From assembly GCF_018327685.1 (NCBI RefSeq), contig NZ_BNEL01000001.1, positions 2,046,001 to 2,110,000 on the forward strand: DNA of 64,000 nt, written 5' to 3'. Origin of the DNA: Streptomyces sp. TS71-3 (GTDB lineage Bacteria > Actinomycetota > Actinomycetes > Streptomycetales > Streptomycetaceae). The position numbers and the translations under genes were made by a program. Positions 54,644-64,000 of the stretch are shown here, piece by piece. The stretch's first letter is position 1. The number at the start of each line of letters is the position of its first letter. The notes below the pieces were generated by a model. That model searched no databases. It was given only the letters and a program-made list of their open reading frames with translations, and was not told where the DNA came from.

Positions 54644-54872
54644 GCGCAGTTCCCCGCGCCCCTTGTCTGGGGTGGTTTCTCGGCGCTGTGATGGCGCCTG
54701 TATCGCTGCGGCTGGTCGCGCGGTTCCCCGCGCCCCTGAGTGGGTGCCGTGGGCCGTAGGGCCGCCCTGGAGCCCCGATAGGGGCGCGGGGAACCGCGCG
54801 AAAGGGCCTCCACCGGCTGGTGGTCCGGAGGAGAGGGTCGTGGCCCCGGATAAGGGGCGCGGGGAACTGCGC
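54644..54872. repeat. Head-to-head array of the 20-bp repeat before mnmA (two forward, two reverse)
   Basis: Forward copies lie at 54644-54663 and 54718-54737; reverse copies at 54780-54799 and 54853-54872. Between copies 2 and 3 the unit GAGTGGGTGCCGTGGGCCGTAGGGCC ... CCCGATAGGGGCGCGGGG is almost the same as at 58390-58460. The rest of the gap (54575-55058) contains no supported gene. Confidence 0.8.
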
Positions 54873-55058
54873 AAAAACGGCCCCCACCGGCAGATGGTCC
54901 GGCGTCGACGGCCAACGCGACCAAGGGGGCGGTCGGGGCGGAGCCCCGCGGTCTGGGAACCCCCACCGGCAAGTGGCCGCAAGCGGGGCCCGTGCCGCTC
55001 AGGCGCGAGGGAAGCGGGGTGTGCGGAAACGGGGCGGCCGGAGCGGGGCGGAGCCCCG

Positions 55059-55064
55059 TACCCT
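55059..55064 (+). promoter_or_regulatory. -10 box before mnmA
   Basis: TACCCT lies 10 bases before ATG 55075. Together with the IS and array upstream, it suggests mnmA is transcribed on its own. Confidence 0.35.
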
Positions 55065-55074
55065 GGTGGACGTT

Positions 55075-56196
55075 ATGACTGACACCCCGCAGCGCCCCCT
55101 CCGCATCCTCGCCGCAATGTCCGGCGGCGTGGACTCCGCCGTCGCCGCCGCCCGCGCAGCCGAAGCCGGCCACGACGTCACCGGCGTCCACCTCGCCCTC
55201 TCCGCGAACCCGCAATCCTTCCGCACGGGCGCCCGGGGCTGCTGCACGGTCGAGGACTCCCGCGACGCCCGCCGCGCCGCGGACGTCATCGGCATCCCGT
55301 TCTACGTGTGGGACCTCGCCGAGCGCTTCCGCGAGGACGTCGTCGAGGACTTCGTCGCCGAGTACGAGGCGGGCCGCACCCCCAACCCCTGCCTGCGCTG
55401 CAACGAGAAGATCAAGTTCGCCGCCCTGCTGGACCGCGCGCTCGCCCTCGGCTTCGACGCCGTCTGCACCGGCCACTACGCGAAGGTGGTCACCGGCGAG
55501 AACGGCACCCGCGAGCTGCACCGTGCCTCCGACATGGCCAAGGACCAGTCGTACGTCCTCGGTGTGCTCGACGAGCGGCAGCTCGCGCACGCGCTGTTCC
55601 CGCTGGGCGACACGGTCACCACGAAGGACGAGATCCGCGCGGAGGCCGAGCGCCGGGGCCTCGCCGTCGCGCGCAAGCCCGACAGCCACGACATCTGCTT
55701 CATCGCCGACGGCGACACGCAGGGCTTCCTGTCCCGCCGCCTCGGCACGGCCCCCGGTGACATCGTCGACGAGTCGGGCACCACGGTCGGCAGCCACGAC
55801 GGCGCCTACGGCTTCACCATCGGCCAGCGCAAGGGGCTCCACATCGGAACCCCGGCACCGGACGGCAAGCCCCGCTACGTGCTGGACATCTCACCCGTGG
55901 ACAACCGCGTCACGGTCGGCCCCGCCGAGTCCCTGGACGTCACCGCGCTCACCGCGATCCGCCCCCGCTGGTGCGGCACCCCGCCCGCCGGCCCGGGCAC
56001 GTACACGGCCCAGCTCCGCGCGCACGGCGGCGAGACCGAGGTCGGCGCGCACCTCGAAGGCGGCGACCTGAAGGTCACCTTCACCGAGCCCGTCCGCGGC
56101 GTGGCCCCCGGCCAGGCGATCGTTCTCTACGACGGCACCCGGGTGGTCGGCTCGGCGACGATCGCGTCGACCACACGCGCGCGTGTAGCCGTCTGA
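55075..56196 (+). CDS. mnmA: tRNA-specific 2-thiouridylase
   Basis: The protein has 373 residues. The PP-loop motif SGGVDSAV is near residue 18. The catalytic Cys residues lie in [14 protein letters not shown] (about 106) and [14 protein letters not shown] (about 208), and GHYAKV and KDQSYVL are typical. It activates the wobble uridine of Lys, Glu and Gln tRNAs with ATP and inserts sulfur from a desulfurase relay. The cysteine desulfurase at 51887 is the likely donor, now split from it by an IS110 element. The stop codon is the first unit of a 9-bp repeat. Confidence 0.94.
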   Translation: MTDTPQRPLRILAAMSGGVDSAVAAARAAEAGHDVTGVHLALSANPQSFRTGARGCCTVEDSRDARRAADVIGIPFYVWDLAERFREDVVEDFVAEYEAGRTPNPCLRCNEKIKFAALLDRALALGFDAVCTGHYAKVVTGENGTRELHRASDMAKDQSYVLGVLDERQLAHALFPLGDTVTTKDEIRAEAERRGLAVARKPDSHDICFIADGDTQGFLSRRLGTAPGDIVDESGTTVGSHDGAYGFTIGQRKGLHIGTPAPDGKPRYVLDISPVDNRVTVGPAESLDVTALTAIRPRWCGTPPAGPGTYTAQLRAHGGETEVGAHLEGGDLKVTFTEPVRGVAPGQAIVLYDGTRVVGSATIASTTRARVAV

Positions 56197-56229
56197 GCGG
56201 GCTGAGCGGGCTGAGCGGGCTGAGCGGGG
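56194..56229. repeat. TGAGCGGGC nonanucleotide repeat starting at the mnmA stop codon
   Basis: TGAGCGGGC occurs four times in tandem (the last ending GGG). The first TGA is the stop of mnmA. Since the unit is 9 bases, every copy would give an in-frame TGA, so this is a stack of stop codons. Confidence 0.8.
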
Positions 56230-56377
56230 TCTCCGCGGAAAACCCCGGAAATCCCCACGGCGACTCCCCGGTGCCGGTTCGGGCACCGCTCCAGGCACAT
56301 CTGAACCCGCTCTGTGGCACCGAGCGGCCCCCGCCGACGGGGTCAGTCTCCGGAACCGAACCGAACCGAACCGGACC

Positions 56378-56401
56378 GTCCGCCACGCGCGTGTGGCGGA
56401 C
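56378..56401. terminator. Hairpin between convergent mnmA and DUF427 genes
   Basis: GTCCGCCAC (56378-56386) pairs with GTGGCGGAC (56393-56401) across a 6-base loop. It is placed between two convergent genes and is likely bidirectional. A short CCGAA tandem (56353-56370) lies next to it. Confidence 0.6.
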
Positions 56402-56427
56402 GCTCCGCACTGCCAGCGGGCGAAGGG

Positions 56428-56763
56428 TCAGGCCGCCTCGCCGACCACCTGGGTTTCGTAGAAGCACAGGTGGTCCCCGATCTGGGCCACGTCCGGCTTA
56501 GGGGCCGGGTACGCCCACACCAGGTCGGGGGAGCCGTTCAGCGACCAGTAGGAGGCCGTGCCCTTGAACGGGCAGTAGGTGTGCGACTCCGAAGGGGTCA
56601 GCAGGTCCGTGCGGACGTCCTCCGGGGGGAAGTAGTAGCGCGGCGGGCAGCCGGTCTCGCGGAGCACCAGCGGCCGGGTGCTCTCGGCGAGCACCTGCCC
56701 CTCGTGAACGACGCGTACGTGCTCGCTGCCCTGCTCGATCGTGATCGTGTGTCCATCAGCCAT
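56428..56763 (-). CDS. DUF427-domain protein
   Basis: The protein has 111 residues from ATG 56763. Motifs of the family are VRVVHEGQVLAESTRPLVLRETGCPPRYYFPPEDVR, TYCPFKGTASYWSLNG and WAYPAPKPDVAQIGDHLCFYE. The CPFKG core is the most conserved part. This is a small cytoplasmic beta protein of unknown biochemical role, found widely in actinobacteria. It diverges from the LOG-family gene at 56815. Confidence 0.88.
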   Translation of the reverse strand: MADGHTITIEQGSEHVRVVHEGQVLAESTRPLVLRETGCPPRYYFPPEDVRTDLLTPSESHTYCPFKGTASYWSLNGSPDLVWAYPAPKPDVAQIGDHLCFYETQVVGEAA

Positions 56764-56801
56764 GCCACGTAAAGCGTTCTTTGGAGCGTGTCTCTTCCCC
56801 G

Positions 56802-56807
56802 TACCGT
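56802..56807 (+). promoter_or_regulatory. -10 box of leaderless promoter for the LOG-family gene
   Basis: TACCGT ends 7 bases before ATG 56815, so transcription would start at the ATG. A TTGGAG at 56781-56786 might be the -35, although the spacer is short. Confidence 0.4.
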
Positions 56808-56814
56808 GGGGCGC

Positions 56815-57354
56815 ATGAACATTTGCGTCTTCCTCTCCGCCGCCGACCTCAACGAGCGCTACACACGACCTGCCCGTGAATTCGCCGAGCTGCTCGGCAA
56901 GGGCGGGCACACCCTCGTGTGGGGCGGCTCCGACGTGGGGCTGATGAAGGTCGTGGCGGACGGCGTGGAGAAGGCGGGCGGGCGGCTGCTCGGCGTCTCC
57001 GTGGAATTCCTCTCCGACCGGGTGCGCCAGCGGTCCGACGAGATGGTGGTCGCGCGCAGTCTCGCCGAGCGCAAGGCGCTGCTGCTGGAGAAGGCCGACG
57101 CGGTCGTCATCATGGTCGGCGGGACCGGCACCCTCGACGAGGCCACCGAGATCCTCGAACTGAAGAAGCACGGCCACCACACCAAGCCCGTGGTCCTCCT
57201 CAACGCGGCCGGTTTCTACGACGGCCTCAAGGAGCAGTTCCGGCGCATGGACGAGGAGGGGTTCCTGCCGCTGCCCCTCACCGACCTGGTGTTCTTCGCC
57301 GAGGAGCCGGTGGGGGCGCTGGCCTATCTGGAGGAGTCGTTCGGCACCGCGTGA
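56815..57354 (+). CDS. LOG-family protein (nucleotide phosphoribohydrolase-like)
   Basis: The protein has 179 residues from ATG 56815. The fold is Rossmann-like: NICVFLSAADLNERYTRPAREFAELLGKGGHTLVWGGSDVGLM, then GGTGTLDEATEILELKKHG, matching the PGGxGTxxE motif of LOG/YvdD proteins (here V-G-G-T-G-T-x-D-E-A). Such enzymes release cytokinin bases from nucleoside 5'-monophosphates, or hydrolyse other nucleotides. The first part of the usual PGG is VGG, a common variant. It lies beside DUF427 and an SDR gene without a shared promoter. Confidence 0.85.
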   Translation: MNICVFLSAADLNERYTRPAREFAELLGKGGHTLVWGGSDVGLMKVVADGVEKAGGRLLGVSVEFLSDRVRQRSDEMVVARSLAERKALLLEKADAVVIMVGGTGTLDEATEILELKKHGHHTKPVVLLNAAGFYDGLKEQFRRMDEEGFLPLPLTDLVFFAEEPVGALAYLEESFGTA

Positions 57355-57413
57355 CCTGGCCGTCGGCCTGCGGGTCCGCCGACCCGCCGGGCGGCTGCGT
57401 GGGAGCCGGTGCC

Positions 57414-57419
57414 TAGCAT
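57414..57419 (+). promoter_or_regulatory. -10 box of leaderless promoter for the SDR gene
   Basis: TAGCAT ends 7 bases before ATG 57427. The spacing matches transcription from the start codon. Confidence 0.4.
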
Positions 57420-57426
57420 GTCCCCC

Positions 57427-58116
57427 ATGGCCACACGTGTGATCACTGGCGCCGGCTCCGGCATAGGCGCGGCCGTCGCGCACCGTCTGCACGCGCGCGG
57501 CGAGGAACTGCTGCTGCTGGCGCGGGACGCCGGCCGCGCCGAGGAACTGGCCGCCGAGTACCCCGGCGCCCGCACCCTCGTCGGGGATCTCGCCGAGCCG
57601 GAGAAGCTCGCGGAGGCGATCTCGCGCCAGGGCCTGCCGGAGCGGGCCGACTCCCTCGTGCACAGCGCCGGTGTCGTCGAGTTGGGGTCCGTGGGGGACC
57701 TCTCCACCGCCACGTGGCGCCGGCAGCTCGATGTGAACCTGGTCGCTCCGGCCGAGCTGACCCGCCTCCTGCTGCCCTCGCTCCGGGCCGCCCGCGGGCA
57801 GGTCGTCTTCATCAACTCCGGAGCGGGGCTGTCGGCGAGCCCCGAGTGGGGCGGCTACGCCGCCTCCAAGCACGGTCTGAAGGCCCTGGCGGACTCCCTG
57901 CGGGCCGAGGAGCGGGCCGCCGGGGTTCGGGTCACCACCGTGTATCCCGGCCGCACCAGGACCTCCATGCAGGCGGAGGTGCACCGTCAGGAGGGCAAGG
58001 AGTACGACCCGGCCCGGTGGATGGCGCCCGACTCCGTCGCCACGGCGGTCCTCACGGCCCTCGACCTTCCGCGCGACGCGGAAATCCACGACGTGACGGT
58101 CCGCCCCGGCACGTGA
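57427..58116 (+). CDS. Short-chain dehydrogenase/reductase
   Basis: The protein has 229 residues from ATG 57427. Classical SDR motifs are RVITGAGSGIGAAVA (cofactor loop TGxxxGxG), LVHSAGVVELG, NLVAPAELTRL, FINSGAGLSA, and GGYAASKHGLKALADSLRAE with catalytic Tyr-x-x-x-Lys. It acts in the cytoplasm with NAD(P)H on an unknown carbonyl or alcohol. The last residues are short, without a C-terminal substrate lid. Confidence 0.9.
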   Translation: MATRVITGAGSGIGAAVAHRLHARGEELLLLARDAGRAEELAAEYPGARTLVGDLAEPEKLAEAISRQGLPERADSLVHSAGVVELGSVGDLSTATWRRQLDVNLVAPAELTRLLLPSLRAARGQVVFINSGAGLSASPEWGGYAASKHGLKALADSLRAEERAAGVRVTTVYPGRTRTSMQAEVHRQEGKEYDPARWMAPDSVATAVLTALDLPRDAEIHDVTVRPGT

Positions 58117-58163
58117 CCCCGGCGCACCTCTGACGCACCGCGTGCGTCGCCTCCGGCGGCTTT

Positions 58164-58697
58164 GCGCAGTTCCCCGCGCCCCTTTTTCGGGGGTGGTCTC
58201 TCTGCGCTGCGACGGCGCGGGCATCGCTGTGGCTGATCGCGCAGTTCCCCGCGCTCCCTTCTCGGGGTGGTTTCTCATGGCTGTGGCGGTGCGGGGGTCC
58301 GTGGTGACCGTCCGCGCAGTTCCCCGCGCCCCTTCCTCGGGTGGTTTCTCCGCGCTGCGATGGCGCGGGCCTCGTCGTGGCTGTTTGCGCAGTTCCCCGC
58401 GCCCCTGAGCGGGTGCCGTGGGCCGTAGGGCCACCCCGGCGTCCCGATAGGGGCGCGGGGACGGGGGCACCTCCCACGCCCTCAAGGCAGTGGGGGAGCG
58501 AGCAAGTTCCGCCGGGGGGTGGTCCGGGTTGATGGGCCGTGCCCACGCCGTGGTGCGGTCGGGGCGAAGCCCGTTGATAGGGGCGCGGGAATTGCGCGAG
58601 CAAGTTCCGCCGGGGGGTGGTCCGGGTCGATAGGCCGTGCCCACGCCGTGGTGCGGTCGGGGCGAAGCCCCGCTGATAGGGGCGCGGGGAACTGCGC
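58164..58697. repeat. Largest array of the 20-bp repeat (four forward then three reverse)
   Basis: Forward copies lie at 58164, 58239 (CTCCC variant), 58314 and 58387; reverse copies at 58449 (partial), 58579 (AATT variant) and 58678. Forward copies are about 75 bases apart with GGTGGTTTCTC(G/T)GCGCTG-like spacers. They fill the 686-base gap between the SDR and MetE-like genes. No cas genes lie near and no CRISPR-like spacer pattern is seen. Confidence 0.85.
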
Positions 58698-58788
58698 AGG
58701 ACGGTTACCACGACCCCGCGCACCGCACGTGGCCAGCAGCGAACCCCCCACAACCCCACCACCGGAATCCGCGCCCCCGCGGATTCCG

Positions 58789-58794
58789 TACGCT
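58789..58794 (+). promoter_or_regulatory. -10 box before the MetE-like gene
   Basis: TACGCT ends 8 bases before GTG 58803. TATTCC-type or AT-rich -35 sequence is not clear. Confidence 0.35.
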
Positions 58795-58802
58795 TGCGCA
58801 GC

Positions 58803-62071
<3,269 letters not shown>

Positions 62072-62340
62072 CGGTTGAACGCCACTCGTTCGGCGCATAT
62101 CAGAGGCAGATGGGTGGCCGGGGCGCATTCGGGCAACCACTGTCGAGCGCTGCCCCTGAAAGCCATCCGCGGCCTACTGTTGAGGGGCGTGCCCGTCGTG
62201 CGTGCCCAGCAGCGCGGCGGGTTATCGGACGCGGACCCCGTCGAGGTCGAGGGGGCACCGGGGTTACCGGGGCCGCCGCCTTCCGTCTTCGGCGTCCGCG
62301 CCGCAGGGCGTGGGCACCGCCGGCTGTGAGAGGGACGGGA

Positions 62341-64000
62341 ATGGAACCGACCGAGAGCGCCGCCCCCGAGGCCCGACTGCACCGTGGCCGCAGTCACTGG
62401 CTGAGCGGTCGCCGCGCCGCACCCAAAACCCGCGAGCGCGGCACCGCCACGGGGGAGCGCTCCCCGGGTGCCGCCGCTCCGCCCAACGAGACGCCACGGG
62501 GCGGCAGCGGAGCGGCACGCCGGCCGGGCAGCCGGCAGGGCTCCGGCCCGGCCCCCGCACTCACCGGCGAGCCCACCGCCACGCAGGGCACCGAGCCCGC
62601 CGACGGCGCGGGCCCCTCGGCGACCCCGGCCCCCGCGGCGCCTGCGCCCGGCACCCCCGCGGCGCCTGCGCCCGGCGTCCCCGCGGTGCCTACGCCCGAC
62701 ACTCCCGCGGCGCCGGAGGACGGCCCTACCAGCGGGGAGACGGCACGGGAGGCCGGTGAGGGCGGCGCCACGGCCAGGGCTATGGCCACGGCCATGGATC
62801 GCGCCTCCGCTGACGGCGCGACCGAGCGCCCCGACGCGGGCCGGACGCCCACTGGTCAGGGCTCGCCCAATCCCGTGCCTGCTCAAACAGAGCCCGGAGA
62901 ACCGGAGCCGGCGGCGCACGGGCCGGCGGAGCCCGCGGCGAGGCAGAGCGGTCCGAGTCCGGAACCGGAGGATCCGGGCCCCGCTCAGGCGGATGCGGGC
63001 TCGCCCCCCGCTCAGGCGGATGCGGGCTCGCCCCCCGCGCAGGCAGATGTGGCTTCGGCCCCCGCGCGTGCGAGCGCGGGTCCGTCAGCGCTCGGGAGGG
63101 AACGCGGTGGTGATTCGGCCCCCACGCGTGCGAGCGCGGACTCAGCTCCCGCGCGTGCGAGCGTGGACTCAGCTCCCGCGCGTGCGAGCGTGGACTCAGC
63201 TCCCGCGCAGACGAAGGTGGACTCAGCCCCCGCACCGTCAGCCTCCGAACGGACCGGACCTCCCCTGCCCGGGCAGGACCGCGCTGAGGCGTCCCGGGGA
63301 GCGGGGAGCGGACCGGAGGCAGCGGGGCCGGGTGAGGAGCCTGACGCCTCGTTGGTAAAACGTTCCGCGAGCGCCGGATCCGCGGAGCCGGCCCCCACGG
63401 ACACCCGGGCCACGGCACCGGACACCCGGGCCGCGGCACCGCGCACCGGGGCTCAAGGCCCTTCGGACGCAGCAGGTTTGGCGGGGCGGGGCTCCGGGGG
63501 GCACAGTTCTGCGGGGCAGGGATTGGCAGAGCAGGGCTCCGCGGGGCAGGGTGCTGTGGGGCAGAGTCCGGGGGGACGTGATCGGAATGCGGGAGGACGT
63601 GCGGCGATGTCGCCGGGAGCCGCTGGACAGGGCGTGACGGGGCCCGGTGCGAACGGGCGCGGCGGGCCGAGGCCCGCGGTGACCGGCACCGGGATGCCGG
63701 GGTCCGGAGCGAGAGGTTCCGGTGGACCGGGATCCGCCGCCACCGGTTCCTCCGTGCCGGGCCGTGGCCGGGGCGCCCCGACCCCCTGGTCGGGACGGTC
63801 TCAGGAGCGTTCCGAAGGACTGCCCGGCCGGAGCGCGCCGCGCCCGGCCGCCGAGCGCTGGAGCATCGCCCGGATCGCGGGGCTGCGCGACCGGCTGTCC
63901 ACGCGTGGCACGCGGGAGGCCGGGCGCGAGCACGGCGCCCTCGCCGACGACGCCGCGTCCCGGCAGGCTCTTCGGGCCGCGTTGCCGAGCGCCGTCGTCC
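62341..64000 (+). CDS. Large low-complexity N-terminal region of an unidentified protein, cut by window edge
   Basis: ATG 62341 follows a GAGAGGGACGG ribosome region. The frame stays open to the window end for at least 553 codons. The visible part is disordered: Pro/Ala/Gly/Glu/Ser-rich with tandem motifs such as APAPGTPAAPAPGVPA, PAQADAGSP (three units) and SAPARASVD (four units). From about residue 480 the chain becomes more ordered (ERWSIARIAGLRDRLSTRGT, DDAASRQALRAALPSAVV), which may be the linker before a membrane or catalytic domain. No family can be named from this part. In S. coelicolor, from memory, the gene after ligA encodes a membrane c-di-GMP phosphodiesterase (RmdB), which would fit this position. 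Confidence 0.6.
   Translation, partial: MEPTESAAPEARLHRGRSHWLSGRRAAPKTRERGTATGERSPGAAAPPNETPRGGSGAARRPGSRQGSGPAPALTGEPTATQGTEPADGAGPSATPAPAAPAPGTPAAPAPGVPAVPTPDTPAAPEDGPTSGETAREAGEGGATARAMATAMDRASADGATERPDAGRTPTGQGSPNPVPAQTEPGEPEPAAHGPAEPAARQSGPSPEPEDPGPAQADAGSPPAQADAGSPPAQADVASAPARASAGPSALGRERGGDSAPTRASADSAPARASVDSAPARASVDSAPAQTKVDSAPAPSASERTGPPLPGQDRAEASRGAGSGPEAAGPGEEPDASLVKRSASAGSAEPAPTDTRATAPDTRAAAPRTGAQGPSDAAGLAGRGSGGHSSAGQGLAEQGSAGQGAVGQSPGGRDRNAGGRAAMSPGAAGQGVTGPGANGRGGPRPAVTGTGMPGSGARGSGGPGSAATGSSVPGRGRGAPTPWSGRSQERSEGLPGRSAPRPAAERWSIARIAGLRDRLSTRGTREAGREHGALADDAASRQALRAALPSAVV
63001..63240 (+). repeat. Tandem coding repeats in the partial C-terminal gene
   Basis: The DNA unit CCCGCGCGTGCGAGCG...GACTCAGCT recurs about four times at 63061-63215 (encoding SAPARAS(A/V)D), and GCTCAGGCGGATGCGGGCTC about three times at 62986-63050 (encoding AQADAGSPP). 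All are multiples of three, so length changes keep the frame. Confidence 0.75.

Noticed and set aside
58164..58697. CRISPR array
   Set aside because: Repeats occur in both orientations, spacers are themselves repeated and GC-rich, and no cas gene is near.

Overview
The window is a stretch of high-GC actinobacterial chromosome, almost certainly Streptomyces. Third codon positions are nearly all G or C, GTG and TTG starts are common, many genes carry a TANNNT box a few bases before the start codon, and one gene has a rare TTA codon. From memory, much of the gene order (L,D-transpeptidases, gcvT-gcvH-glyA-sdaA, SseB-like pair, oligopeptide transporter, cysteine desulfurase, mnmA, ligA) matches the conserved core of Streptomyces chromosomes. 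That match was not tested by search.

Layout, left half. 0-3.9 kb: the 5' part of a secreted M4 metalloprotease (minus), an A-poor repeat tract, a short Kelch-like secreted protein, and a divergent HxlR regulator / NADP-binding reductase pair. 3.9-12.3 kb: two half-size ABC exporters that look like an asymmetric heterodimer (minus), diverging from a DrrAB-type ABC exporter with its own NarL-type two-component system (plus). 12.5-21.1 kb: two tandem lipoprotein L,D-transpeptidases, an enoyl-CoA hydratase, an anti-sigma-type ATPase, a beta-propeller lipoprotein, a MerR regulator, an EF-hand protein, and a lone ABC ATPase. 21.1-26.3 kb: an AraC-type relic with a frameshift, a GH25 lysozyme, a large secreted GH95-like glycosidase, and a GT1 glycosyltransferase. 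26.5-31.8 kb: a glycine/serine operon (gcvT, gcvH, glyA, sdaA, minus strand) headed by a tandem glycine riboswitch.

Layout, right half. 32-35.6 kb: a P-loop protein and two SseB-family proteins. 36-42.5 kb: a five-gene oligopeptide ABC importer in the order permease-binding protein-permease-ATPase-ATPase, with a strong stem-loop after the binding-protein gene and a 21-bp terminator hairpin. 42.6-51.8 kb: a thioesterase, a WYL regulator, a RidA-GNAT-hydrolase operon facing a TetR-membrane protein-carboxylesterase operon across a palindrome, and a second TetR gene facing two small membrane proteins. 51.9-64 kb: a cysteine desulfurase and the tRNA thiolase mnmA, separated by an IS110-family element and a repeat array; then a DUF427 protein, a LOG-family protein, an SDR, a MetE-like protein, NAD-dependent DNA ligase, and the disordered start of a large protein cut by the window edge.

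The most notable structures are the IS110 element with a structured non-coding leader (candidate bridge RNA), an intergenic 20-bp repeat family (about 20 copies, several arrays arranged head-to-head), the paired degenerate site of the ABC heterodimer, tandem repeats that begin at stop codons, and a recurrent leaderless promoter layout.
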